NCBI GenBank assembly: GCA_027531445.1 | Contig: JAPZRK010000077.1 | Span: forward strand, 8,674 to 72,673 | Length of the DNA stretch: 64,000 bases | Source of the DNA: Leptospira sp. | Lineage (GTDB): Bacteria; Spirochaetota; Leptospiria; Leptospirales; Leptospiraceae | Direction: 5' to 3' | Shown here: piece after piece, positions 26,347-35,268 of the stretch | How positions within the stretch are numbered: the first letter of the stretch is position 1 | Layout of the letters: the number at the start of each line of letters is the position of its first letter | The notes under the pieces: model-generated | Database searches by the model: none | Told to the model about the DNA's origin: nothing | Seen by the model: only the letters and a program-made list of their open reading frames with translations | Program-made: the position numbers and the translations under genes

Positions 26347-28125
26347 TCAGACCATCTCGTCATATTTGCCTGATTTTACGATACGCCCATTTTCGATTTT
26401 TATAATGAGGTCACAATTCTTCAATGTAGAAATCCTATGAGCGACGAGCAAAATGGTAACATCTTCACCAAGCTCATCTATTGATTTCATGATGGATTCT
26501 TCCGTATTAAAATCTAAGGCACTCGTTGCTTCATCAAAAACAATCACATTTGCTTTTTTATATAATGCTCGAGCTATACCTATTCTTTGTCTTTGACCAC
26601 CAGAAATTCGGATTCCGCGCTCTCCGATTACCGTTTGATAACCTTTTTCCCAAGTCAAAATAGTTTCATGAATGTGGGCTTTCTTTGCCGCTTCGATTAC
26701 TAGACTTTGATCAATCTTATCTTTTGAAATTCCGAAGGCGATATTTTCACTGATTGTACAGTCAGCTAAAAAAATACTCTGAGGAACGTGCACTAAGTTC
26801 TTTTGCCATGCAACTACGTTATACGGGGTTATTGTCTTATCATCAATTGATAACTTTCCATTTTCCGGAATCAAGAGACCCATAAATATATCCAAGAACG
26901 TACTTTTTCCACTTCCTGTTGATCCAATGATACCTAATTTCATACCCTTAGGTATTTCTAAACTAAACTGCTCTAACGTTACTTTGTTGGAACCTGGATA
27001 AGAATACTGAACATCATCAAATCGTATTGATTTATTAAAATCTATACTTTCAACTGAGGGAGAAAGCATATAATCAGGCATCGGTTGATCTAACAAATCA
27101 AGCGCATCAGTTAAAGACGCCTGGCTACTTCTAATCCCTACCCAGGCATGGTAAAGCTGTTGCAATAATGGCAACAATCTTTGTGAACCAAAGGCAATCG
27201 TACCAAGTGGAGCAATAGCTTCAGTGATACCTTTGCCTCCATTAGTTAATTTGAAAGCCAAAATCATGATTAATACAATTGCTATGGTCTCAATAACCAC
27301 ACGCGGACTGTTACCAATTATCATAATCTGAGCTTGGGCATGTTTCAGTCTTAGGTCGGACTGATGAAATATATTTGCAAATGCATTTTGAGTTCCATCT
27401 ATTAAGATATCTCGTATTCCACCTAAACCTTCCTGGAGTGTTTTTAAAACATTTCCTGATTCGACTGCAGTTGCAAGACTATGCTGATACAATCGTTTTT
27501 TGGTGAATAAAATGATAGCTCCATACAAAGTGCCGAAGCTTAAAAAGGTGATCAAAGAAATTTTTGTCTCAAAGATTAACATTGGAATAAAAATTGCTAA
27601 CGTTAGCAAAAAGGCACTTATCATTGATAAGACCGTATTTAAAGCAGCAACGACACCGTTGGTTTTATTTGATATTCCATTAATTACTTCACTGCTATTT
27701 CTCATGCAATGGACAATGTAAGGCTGATATAAAGTTTTTTTATATATATCTATACCCAAGTCTGCCCCAGCGGAAAAAGAAAATCGAGTATTCAACCAAA
27801 GCACAAAAAGTCTGAGGAAAGCTGAAAATATAGTAACCAAAGCAAAAAATATAGAAAGCAGTAAAACCAAACGATCACTAGTCGTAATTTCAAAAATTTG
27901 AATCAAAAAACCGAAGAAAGGCTCATTCATAATCTTTTCCGGTGTGGTGAGAGCACCTAAAAAAGGGACAATCGATGCAATACTTAAAAATTCAGAAAAA
28001 GTAGCTAAGATGATGACAATTGCAAGAAATAAGAATTGTTTTCTCTTTTGTCTGCTTAGGTGGTAATAGACTCTTCTATAAATTGAGAAATAACCAATAC
28101 TCACTTTTGAATCGGAAATGTTCAT
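26347..28125 (-). CDS. PglK-like ABC transporter (fused membrane and ATPase domains)
   Basis: A 592-residue ABC exporter half-transporter. About six transmembrane segments occur in the first 320 residues, then an ATPase domain with Walker A GSTGSGKST at about 401-409, the signature ISGGQRQRIGIARAL and Walker B VIVFDEATS. The opening helices resemble PglK/WlaB, the flippase of undecaprenyl-linked oligosaccharides in Campylobacter. The ATG at 28125 is chosen over a TTG one codon earlier. As the only flippase candidate seen here, it may move lipid-linked O-units across the inner membrane. Confidence 0.83.
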   Translation of the reverse strand: MNISDSKVSIGYFSIYRRVYYHLSRQKRKQFLFLAIVIILATFSEFLSIASIVPFLGALTTPEKIMNEPFFGFLIQIFEITTSDRLVLLLSIFFALVTIFSAFLRLFVLWLNTRFSFSAGADLGIDIYKKTLYQPYIVHCMRNSSEVINGISNKTNGVVAALNTVLSMISAFLLTLAIFIPMLIFETKISLITFLSFGTLYGAIILFTKKRLYQHSLATAVESGNVLKTLQEGLGGIRDILIDGTQNAFANIFHQSDLRLKHAQAQIMIIGNSPRVVIETIAIVLIMILAFKLTNGGKGITEAIAPLGTIAFGSQRLLPLLQQLYHAWVGIRSSQASLTDALDLLDQPMPDYMLSPSVESIDFNKSIRFDDVQYSYPGSNKVTLEQFSLEIPKGMKLGIIGSTGSGKSTFLDIFMGLLIPENGKLSIDDKTITPYNVVAWQKNLVHVPQSIFLADCTISENIAFGISKDKIDQSLVIEAAKKAHIHETILTWEKGYQTVIGERGIRISGGQRQRIGIARALYKKANVIVFDEATSALDFNTEESIMKSIDELGEDVTILLVAHRISTLKNCDLIIKIENGRIVKSGKYDEMV

Positions 28126-28128
28126 CAA

Positions 28129-28998
28129 TTAAAGCTTAGGCTCCCAATATGGTAAACCTGATTCAACTGAAAATTGTTTTTCTGCGGCATAAAACGGCCA
28201 TTTGTTTTTTAGAATAATTTCCACCGCTCGCAAGTCACCTGTCAATTCACCTCTACCTTTATCCCCTCGCCCACCTTCGGAATTAAAAAAGTCGTCAGGA
28301 TAACCATGCTTTTGGTTTTTAAAACTAAATCCGCTCATTATAATTGGAGATCCTCCAATGTAGTAAGCAAATATTGCCGTAAAAAATCCTGTGGATAAAG
28401 CATCGGTATAAAAATATTTATCTTTCAAAACATCTGCAACGAATTTGAATCGATATGCATATGGTAAAAAGAAAATATCTTTATACACAAACTGATTCAA
28501 ATCTACAGATTCTTTTATTTTTTTATTTCTTTTTTCTCTTGTTCTTTCACCACAAATTTCATCCTCTAACATGATCAGTTTCGAAGTTTGTTTACCCTTC
28601 AGAGCAAGCAAGGCCCCAATATTGTAATTGATTTCATGTTGGTTATTCGGATGAAAAAAAGTGGTCGTGCAAACTAATGATAAATCAGGAATCTTTAGTC
28701 CCAACTTATCCGTGAGGTACTGCGAAGAATTTGCTGTAAGAATATTCCATTCAGAAGTATAACCATTCGGAATCAAAGCACTTGGTGCAGATCCATAAAC
28801 AAGAGTTGGTCCATTTATTCTTGGAAATTCAAATCCAGGCTTTGCTTTCGGTATATCGAATAATTGGTGTTTTTTGATAATTAATTCTTTAATTTTGCTT
28901 TTTATTAGAGAAAACCCAGTCGCGCGTAATATTAAGTAGACCAATGAATCCATTAATGTTCCGTTTTTAATGTGGCTTTTCAGTTTTTCAAATAACAT
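28129..28998 (-). CDS. Putative GT42-like (sialyltransferase-type) transferase
   Basis: A 289-residue protein without an obvious family name. By eye it follows the pattern of Campylobacter Cst-type GT42 sialyltransferases: a nucleotide-binding VYGSAPS (67-73) in place of the AGNGPS loop, STGFF (202-206) in place of ITSG, MSGFSF (221-226) in place of LSGIDF, His231 and a DLRAVE motif (255-260) in place of DIKALE. GT42 enzymes transfer CMP-activated sialic acid. The two nonulosonate modules nearby provide possible donors. The assignment is a remote inference; the protein may instead be an uncharacterised Leptospira family. Confidence 0.5.
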   Translation of the reverse strand: MLFEKLKSHIKNGTLMDSLVYLILRATGFSLIKSKIKELIIKKHQLFDIPKAKPGFEFPRINGPTLVYGSAPSALIPNGYTSEWNILTANSSQYLTDKLGLKIPDLSLVCTTTFFHPNNQHEINYNIGALLALKGKQTSKLIMLEDEICGERTREKRNKKIKESVDLNQFVYKDIFFLPYAYRFKFVADVLKDKYFYTDALSTGFFTAIFAYYIGGSPIIMSGFSFKNQKHGYPDDFFNSEGGRGDKGRGELTGDLRAVEIILKNKWPFYAAEKQFSVESGLPYWEPKL

Positions 28999-29011
28999 AA
29001 AAATTTTAAAC

Positions 29012-30217
29012 TTAATTTAAGAATTTATCGTGCTTAAGAAGGAAATAACTTGAAATGCGACTAAAATTGTCTCCATGCAATCTTTGTTGTTTGTATGGAT
29101 CTACACAGTCCAATGGAAACATTTTCCAAAATTTCTCTTGCACCTCTTTAGCTTTTACATTTTCAAATTCAATTCCAGCAAGTAGTGAAATCATTTCTTT
29201 TACAGCTTCCGTAATTTCATCAGAACTATTCTCTTCAAGAATGATTCCAGCCTCCTCATAATCCTGCAAACGAAGTGCATAAGCAATGTTCGTAGAAAAA
29301 AATTCAGAAACATTTAACATATTACCATTTGCCTTCCATCTTAGTTTTTTTGGTAAAGTGACAATCTCTCGACGGGATGTATGAATATATGCCAAGGGTA
29401 CAAAGTTTACAAAAACAATCGGCCTCCTTGTCATTTCCGGTATTGCATCCCAACCTGTTCCTGTCGATACCGCAAATGCGCATGTAGCACCCAAAAATAC
29501 ATCCATAAAATTGGATCTATGATTACTATTTGCATAATCTATTACCTTTGGATTTTTACTTGGGAACGCTGTTTCTACTCTCTCACCCATTCTTACTACA
29601 TAAAATCCTTGTGAGGCGAGATATTCTGCCATTTCCTTATACTGCTCGATAGAACTACTACGAAAATCATGGTAACTGAAATCCGAGTTTGGAAAATGAT
29701 GCCTAAGATAAGCGTTGTCTCTTACCATCAAACAAACAAAGGAAGCATTTTCCGGAATCCCCATCTGTAATAACAAATCTCTTCCAAGTTTGATTTCATC
29801 TTGTTTGAATTTAATGTTTGATTCAAATCTATTCAATAAGTTGAAGACATCTCTATCGCTTTGCGTTGTTTCACCTGCCGTAAACTTAGATGAATCGGGA
29901 AATAACTGATTCAATCTAAAAATTGGTGCAAGTATTAAACTAGGCAATACACGAAGATTTCTCTTCCAAATTTTAGCGATAAAGGCATTGCTTATAGGTT
30001 TCGGTATAAAAAAGAGATCAACATACCTTTGAATTGGGATGTTAATTCCAGCTTTCTTTTCAGATAAGTACATTTCGGTATTTCCTACAAAATGTCCTAT
30101 TCGTGAAGCACCTAGCATTCCAATTCTTATTAAAAGAATGGGTTGTATCACCCTGATGAATAGAACAACAATGGCACCCAATAAATAAAAAGGTAACTTA
30201 TAAACATACCTTAACAT
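29012..30217 (-). CDS. TIGR04372-type putative glycosyltransferase
   Basis: A 401-residue protein whose N-terminus carries one hydrophobic segment (about residues 8-35) followed by RIGHFVGNTEMYL-like sequence, the pattern remembered for the TIGR04372 glycosyltransferase family. VCLMVRDNAYL in the middle and a VSTGTGWDAIPEMTRRPIVFVN segment near 255-276 fit a GT-B-like donor site. It probably adds a sugar to the lipid-linked O-unit on the cytoplasmic side. Donor unknown. It lies 13 bp before the GT42-like gene. Confidence 0.7.
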   Translation of the reverse strand: MLRYVYKLPFYLLGAIVVLFIRVIQPILLIRIGMLGASRIGHFVGNTEMYLSEKKAGINIPIQRYVDLFFIPKPISNAFIAKIWKRNLRVLPSLILAPIFRLNQLFPDSSKFTAGETTQSDRDVFNLLNRFESNIKFKQDEIKLGRDLLLQMGIPENASFVCLMVRDNAYLRHHFPNSDFSYHDFRSSSIEQYKEMAEYLASQGFYVVRMGERVETAFPSKNPKVIDYANSNHRSNFMDVFLGATCAFAVSTGTGWDAIPEMTRRPIVFVNFVPLAYIHTSRREIVTLPKKLRWKANGNMLNVSEFFSTNIAYALRLQDYEEAGIILEENSSDEITEAVKEMISLLAGIEFENVKAKEVQEKFWKMFPLDCVDPYKQQRLHGDNFSRISSYFLLKHDKFLN

Positions 30218-30242
30218 AGAAAAATAACTTATATAGCCAATG

Positions 30243-31226
30243 TTAATCTGGATTCAGTTCAATCGATTCCATATATTCATTTAATACTTTCATTTTTTCA
30301 TTCATGATTTCAAAATAAATTTTCTCGTTACTTTTTAAACTTTGTCCAGGTTGCCACTTTATACCATAAAAATGTTTATGTAAGAGGACACTTAAATATC
30401 GGTATAGTTTAGAATCTTTCATTGTGGAATAATCTGCTCCGATTTTCCTTCCTTCCTGCAACATCCGCAATGCAAGATCAGGTGCTTCATTTAAAAAACA
30501 AAATGAAGCATATTTCATTAAAGTGACTTCCAAATCTTTGTTTTCATTTTTGTTAGATAATACTAAACTTGGCCTCTTCACATATACTGCATCTGTCGAT
30601 GTTAGGATACCGTATCTTTTGTTTACATTGATCTGTTCAAACTGATAGTCTCCCTTTCCATCATAATCTAAATTGAGTAAAATAAAATTGTGATTTAAAA
30701 GAAAATCATGAATGGTTCCAAACAATGGCATCCCTTCAAAAATAAAATCAAAAGCTACCTCAACACGGATACCTATAACGTGATTACCTAATTGATATTC
30801 TGCGCCTTTTAAAATATTATATTCTGTTCCTTCGGTATCCAATTTCAAGAAGTCAACCTTTAGATTTTGAGAAGAAGCAAAACTATCTATACTTGTAGTT
30901 GGAAATTTTATAGTATCTATAATCTCAACTTCCTGTAGTCTTTCGCCCAGAAAAAGGGATGATATTGGATTGCGCACATTTGTTGAGCTCATCGCCTTAT
31001 TCTTAAATAAATTTAAAGTATATTCACCGCCATTTTCAGATAATCCAGACGGATAAATTTTAATCTCATCTGATCGATGTTTATACTTTTCCTTTAACCG
31101 CGAACTCTCTTTTTCATCAGGTTCAAATAAGTAATAGTCTAGTTCACCTTTAAAAGGTTTCCATGTCGGATGCAAACCATATCTTCCACCTGCATCAAGT
31201 ACGGTGGTTTTTATTTGTTCATTCAT
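30243..31226 (-). CDS. FkbM-family methyltransferase
   Basis: A 327-residue FkbM-type methyltransferase. The N-terminus has a DAGGRYG SAM loop (11-17), and the family-specific VDFLKLDTEGTEYNILKGAE region is present. A C-terminal extension of about 100 residues, after about residue 215, is helix-rich. FkbM enzymes O-methylate hydroxyls of sugars or polyketides. It lies 25 bp after an alcohol dehydrogenase gene. The exact acceptor cannot be predicted. Confidence 0.8.
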   Translation of the reverse strand: MNEQIKTTVLDAGGRYGLHPTWKPFKGELDYYLFEPDEKESSRLKEKYKHRSDEIKIYPSGLSENGGEYTLNLFKNKAMSSTNVRNPISSLFLGERLQEVEIIDTIKFPTTSIDSFASSQNLKVDFLKLDTEGTEYNILKGAEYQLGNHVIGIRVEVAFDFIFEGMPLFGTIHDFLLNHNFILLNLDYDGKGDYQFEQINVNKRYGILTSTDAVYVKRPSLVLSNKNENKDLEVTLMKYASFCFLNEAPDLALRMLQEGRKIGADYSTMKDSKLYRYLSVLLHKHFYGIKWQPGQSLKSNEKIYFEIMNEKMKVLNEYMESIELNPD

Positions 31227-31251
31227 TAATGTGTCTCTTTTTCAATTGTAT

Positions 31252-32256
31252 CTATCTGAATTGTTCATTAAAAATCAGCGTCTTGGCTCTTTCTTTTTCC
31301 ATAGGATTAATAGAATATGAATCTACATATTCTTTCAAACTTATCTTCTTTGAGATCAATTCATCTGTCTTTATCTGCTTATTTAAAATTAAGTCCATAA
31401 CCACTTTGAAATCTTCAAAGTAATATGCAAAAGCTCTACCTAGAACTAGCCCATTGTGTTTTATATAATCCATAATCGAGTTATCCCTAATTCTAGTTTG
31501 AGGATAAATGATCGCATCAGACTTGAATAAACTTAAAATTTCGGACAAAACTGAATCAGCAGGAGCGGCAAATATGCAGATATCGAAAGATAAACTTTTC
31601 AAAGCATCCAATTCATCAATATCGAATACTTTTTCGGCTCCCATTTCTAGAAAGATTTCTAACCTACTTTTTCTTTTTCCTATTACAAAAATATGATTAT
31701 AATTTGCGTTTTTTAGAAACTGAAGATCAGCCAGAGCTATCGGACCATCCCCAATGATTAAAATTTGCGATCCATTAGATTTATTTGAATTTATTATCTC
31801 TTGAGTTAAACGATAACCACAACAAAGGTGCTCAAGCAATGCTCCTTGCTCAAAAGTTATATCATCAGAAATTGGAATTACAAATCTCGAATCAATATTC
31901 ACTTCCGTTGCAAAAGCACCAGATCGATTAAACCCGACACCAATCTTCTTCTCACAGTCTCGAAACCTTTTTTCATTGCAAGCTTCACAAGCCATGCATG
32001 AAATCATCGGAAAGATGGTGACTCTATCACCAATTTTCAAGACTTCATTCACATCTTCCCCAATTTCCACAACTCTCCCTGAAAATTCATGACCTGGGAT
32101 CATAGGGAGTTGCTGAGGATTTTGAATATTTTTAATATCTGATCCACAAACGGCTGCAACCGCTACCTCTATCCGCACTTCCCCCTTTTTTAGAGGGGTA
32201 GAATCGCATGATATGTATTCGATCTTACCTGGCGCTTTTATTTGAATTGCGTGCAT
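31252..32256 (-). CDS. Zinc-dependent alcohol dehydrogenase (MDR family)
   Basis: A 334-residue medium-chain dehydrogenase. Catalytic-zinc residues Cys37, His56 and Glu57 (GHEFSGRV) and the structural-zinc set Cys87, Cys90, Cys93 and Cys101 are all present, followed by a Rossmann section (IIGDGPIALADLQ). It probably interconverts an alcohol and a ketone on a sugar or sugar-alcohol, like sorbitol or threonine dehydrogenases. It is linked to FkbM and C-methyltransferase genes, suggesting that it reduces or oxidises a branched or methylated sugar. Confidence 0.83.
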   Translation of the reverse strand: MHAIQIKAPGKIEYISCDSTPLKKGEVRIEVAVAAVCGSDIKNIQNPQQLPMIPGHEFSGRVVEIGEDVNEVLKIGDRVTIFPMISCMACEACNEKRFRDCEKKIGVGFNRSGAFATEVNIDSRFVIPISDDITFEQGALLEHLCCGYRLTQEIINSNKSNGSQILIIGDGPIALADLQFLKNANYNHIFVIGKRKSRLEIFLEMGAEKVFDIDELDALKSLSFDICIFAAPADSVLSEILSLFKSDAIIYPQTRIRDNSIMDYIKHNGLVLGRAFAYYFEDFKVVMDLILNKQIKTDELISKKISLKEYVDSYSINPMEKERAKTLIFNEQFR

Positions 32257-32271
32257 TCAAACGTTTACAGT

Positions 32272-33516
32272 TTATTTTATAACAAGTTCTGGCAAGGGTA
32301 AGATCCAATGACCACCTTGTTCAATAAACTTATTGTGCTTTTTAAGGATACTTTCTCTATGTTGCCATGCGAGTACGACGACGTATTCAGGCTTATCCGT
32401 ATACAATTTGTCTGTCGAATATACCGGAATATGATAACCAGGAGAAAATTTATTTTGCTTTAAGACATTATCATCTACCAAATATTCCAAAAATTCAAAT
32501 AACTCAAAATGGTATAATAAAGTAGTCGTACTATGTGATGCACCGAAGCCTATGATTTTCTTGCCTTCCGACTTTAACTTCTTAAGATTAGTAATTAAAG
32601 CTTTTTTTAAGTCGTCTAAATCATTTCCCAGTTTCTTAAAAGTTTCAGTTTTTTCTATACCTAACTTTTCTTCTTCCAATAAAATCTCTTTTACATTTGG
32701 ATCTATGATTCTCTTTTTTCCTTTTAACTGTGCAACAACGCGAATAGATCCGCCTTTGGGTAACATTTTTTTTACATGAATCAACTCAAGCCCACAAACA
32801 TCGAAAAGATGTTGCAAAACAGAAACAGAAAAATAAGAAAAATGCTCATGATATATATAATCAAACATTTTTATCTTAAATTGTTCGGGATGATAACCAG
32901 TTTGAACTACAAATATCCCATCAGGTGACAAAAGAGATGTTACATTTTTCGTAAACTCAATTACATTATCAATATTTGCATACATGTAGTTCGCCGTTAC
33001 AACATCGGCTTGTCCATGTTTTTCGGTTATCGCACCGACCGTTGCATCTGTAAAAAAACCGTGAATGGTGTTTAATCCGGCTTCATTTGCTTGCTTTGCA
33101 ATGCCTGCAGCAGGTTCCACACCTTGAATTTTCATACCTATTTTTTTGAAAGATGCGAGCATTGATCCATCATTACTTCCAAGATCAACCACTAACGAAT
33201 TTTCTTTGATTTGAAAATCATTCTTAATGCTCTCAGCATATTCGTCATAATGATTTCGTAAACCTACAGTTACTCCACTGACATATACATAATCAGCATA
33301 ACTTACTTCAGGATTAACGATATGAGGTAAATGTAGATATCCACAATTTTGGCAAATGGCAAGCTCCAATGGATATACAGGTTGATCTATTTCTAATTGC
33401 TCTTTCGTTACAAATTGATCCTCCAATGGAGTATCTTTCAGTTTTAAAACGGTTTGAATTTTATCGCTTCCACATATACGACAAATTGAGTCGTGCCGAA
33501 GTACCTGCTTATTCAT
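32272..33516 (-). CDS. Zinc-ribbon C-methyltransferase (TylC3-like family)
   Basis: A 414-residue protein with an N-terminal zinc site (Cys12, Cys15, Cys55, Cys58), a central SAM domain with DLGSNDGS (111-118), and a C-terminal Rossmann-like domain with IGFGASHST. This three-part architecture is that of NDP-keto-sugar C-methyltransferases (methyltransferase 13/14 families), which add a methyl branch to a sugar carbon. It overlaps the WbuC-like cupin gene by 8 bp; a divergent relative follows at 34042-35238. Confidence 0.83.
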   Translation of the reverse strand: MNKQVLRHDSICRICGSDKIQTVLKLKDTPLEDQFVTKEQLEIDQPVYPLELAICQNCGYLHLPHIVNPEVSYADYVYVSGVTVGLRNHYDEYAESIKNDFQIKENSLVVDLGSNDGSMLASFKKIGMKIQGVEPAAGIAKQANEAGLNTIHGFFTDATVGAITEKHGQADVVTANYMYANIDNVIEFTKNVTSLLSPDGIFVVQTGYHPEQFKIKMFDYIYHEHFSYFSVSVLQHLFDVCGLELIHVKKMLPKGGSIRVVAQLKGKKRIIDPNVKEILLEEEKLGIEKTETFKKLGNDLDDLKKALITNLKKLKSEGKKIIGFGASHSTTTLLYHFELFEFLEYLVDDNVLKQNKFSPGYHIPVYSTDKLYTDKPEYVVVLAWQHRESILKKHNKFIEQGGHWILPLPELVIK

Positions 33517-34045
33517 ATTTACGCTCTTGTATAATTTTCATTTCAATATTTTGTATAAAATTTTCTATTTCATAGGAATTTTCTATTGGCGGCGCCCATG
33601 GAGCAAAAATAGTCTTTTCCCTCAAAAATGGTCCCTCGGTTATTTCATGAAAAACTAAAAATTCACTTCGAATGATCATTGAATGGTAAATCGGATCAGC
33701 AATTCGTTGGTAAAAATTTTTCCCGGAATTTCGATCTCCCATTTGGATTATCTTTTTGATATTTCCATCATCTTCAAATAAGATAACATCAACCTCACCT
33801 TCGATAATTGCCATTGATTCGACCTTTCCGATGTGTTTATGAGGTGTTACATAACATCCTTGCATATGAACGATGAACATTTCATGTAAGGTGTCATTCT
33901 TTCCCTTATGTGTACACAGCCTTATCCTTTTTCTAGGATTCAAACCGGCTAAATGCTTTAAATATTCTATTTCTTCGTTTGAAATGTACGAAATTTCATC
34001 AGCGGAGTAAAAGACTTCATCACTTTCTTTTATAAATGAAATCAT
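33509..34045 (-). CDS. WbuC-family cupin metalloprotein
   Basis: A 178-residue cupin resembling WbuC, a protein of unknown function often found in O-antigen clusters. Possible metal ligands are in the THKGKNDTLHEMFI and VTPHKHIGKVESM segments (His54, His69, His71, Glu76). It overlaps both neighbours: 8 bp with the C-methyltransferase and 4 bp (ATGA) with the methyltransferase-like gene. It may isomerise or epimerise a nucleotide-sugar or bind a sugar intermediate. Confidence 0.75.
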   Translation of the reverse strand: MISFIKESDEVFYSADEISYISNEEIEYLKHLAGLNPRKRIRLCTHKGKNDTLHEMFIVHMQGCYVTPHKHIGKVESMAIIEGEVDVILFEDDGNIKKIIQMGDRNSGKNFYQRIADPIYHSMIIRSEFLVFHEITEGPFLREKTIFAPWAPPIENSYEIENFIQNIEMKIIQERKYE

Positions 34046-35238
34046 AGAATGTTATCTAAGTCATATTGACTATGAGGAAAGATAGATCCGAAGATTCCAC
34101 CATTCTCAACAAATTTCTTATGTTTATCTATAACTTTCGATTGATTTTGGGGATTTAATCCAAGAAGACAAACTTTAATATTTTTCTCGTATAGCGATTC
34201 GGATCCAAGTATCTCCAACTTGCCCAAAGGCATATTTAGCCCTTTTTTATTAGGATTATCATCTATAACAAAATGAATTAAATCGGAGATTTCCATAATA
34301 GAAATAAATGCAACGGTTAAATGCCCGGCACCAAAGATGGCGATCTGTCCATACTTTTCTCTCAAAGTTTCAAGTTTACGCCGAATCAAAAGCTTTCGCT
34401 CACTTACATGCTTTACAAATTCTTTTGCTCTATTTATCTCGAGGTCAACTGCCGTCCTACTCGGTTCGATAGCCGTTTTTTTATCCGAAACTTTTGCAAT
34501 AACAATGAGAGAATTTTCTAGGGCATATGGAACGGATTCGAAATGAACTATTTCCAAATTATACTCAGAAATCACGCTTACAAATGTGTATTCTGTAAAA
34601 TAATATACATGTTCTTCCCAGATAGTAGTGCAATCACCATTGATCAATGCCCTTTCACAATCAGGCAATTCCCAAACAATGTATCCACCAGGTTTTACAA
34701 GACTCTTGACGAACTCAATAAATCCCTGTAAATCGTAAGAATGTTCCACAACATGTCTTACGATAAAGACATCAGCTAAACCATTCTTCTCTTTGATTCT
34801 CTCTGCAGACTCCTTATTAAGAAAAAATTGGTAAGTTTCGACATTTGCACACTCATCGCTTACACCTAAATCTTTTTCTGGATCAATGCGCCAAGTATTC
34901 CCGTAACCTAATTTTTCCAGTCTTCTTAATGTACTATCATCTTTGAAACTGTAAGCGCCAAATGAACTGTTTTGTGTTACATTCGGAAGTTTTAATATAT
35001 TTACGACTAAATCGTCTAGATGATCTTCCGGCTCAAAGCAAGTCAGCCAGTTATATCTGGGCTTTAACTCTTCTATTGGAAAAGGTTTATCAATAAATAT
35101 CAGACCTATATCTTCGCGAATGTTGAGAGAGAGAGGAAATCTTGGAGCTTCGATATCATCTCCTTTAGTGAGAAATCGATTCGAAACAGGTTGTAAACCG
35201 AAATCGGCCAATCGAGAACTTTTCATATCAAAAACCAA
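34042..35238 (-). CDS. C-methyltransferase-like protein lacking zinc ribbon and clear SAM loop
   Basis: A 398-residue relative of the gene at 32272-33516. It begins directly with the LADFGLQPVSNRFL segment that normally follows the first zinc-binding Cys pair, and the usual DxGxGxG SAM motif is not recognisable near residues 85-125. The VVEHSYDLQGF region and C-terminal IAIFGAGHLT domain are kept. It may be a degenerate or non-methylating member, perhaps working with its neighbour. Start is uncertain: TTG at 35238 with AAGGA 4 bp upstream, or ATG at 35226. Confidence 0.65.
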   Translation of the reverse strand: MVFDMKSSRLADFGLQPVSNRFLTKGDDIEAPRFPLSLNIREDIGLIFIDKPFPIEELKPRYNWLTCFEPEDHLDDLVVNILKLPNVTQNSSFGAYSFKDDSTLRRLEKLGYGNTWRIDPEKDLGVSDECANVETYQFFLNKESAERIKEKNGLADVFIVRHVVEHSYDLQGFIEFVKSLVKPGGYIVWELPDCERALINGDCTTIWEEHVYYFTEYTFVSVISEYNLEIVHFESVPYALENSLIVIAKVSDKKTAIEPSRTAVDLEINRAKEFVKHVSERKLLIRRKLETLREKYGQIAIFGAGHLTVAFISIMEISDLIHFVIDDNPNKKGLNMPLGKLEILGSESLYEKNIKVCLLGLNPQNQSKVIDKHKKFVENGGIFGSIFPHSQYDLDNIL

Positions 35239-35268
35239 TCATTCCTTCATACCATTCACAGTCATATC

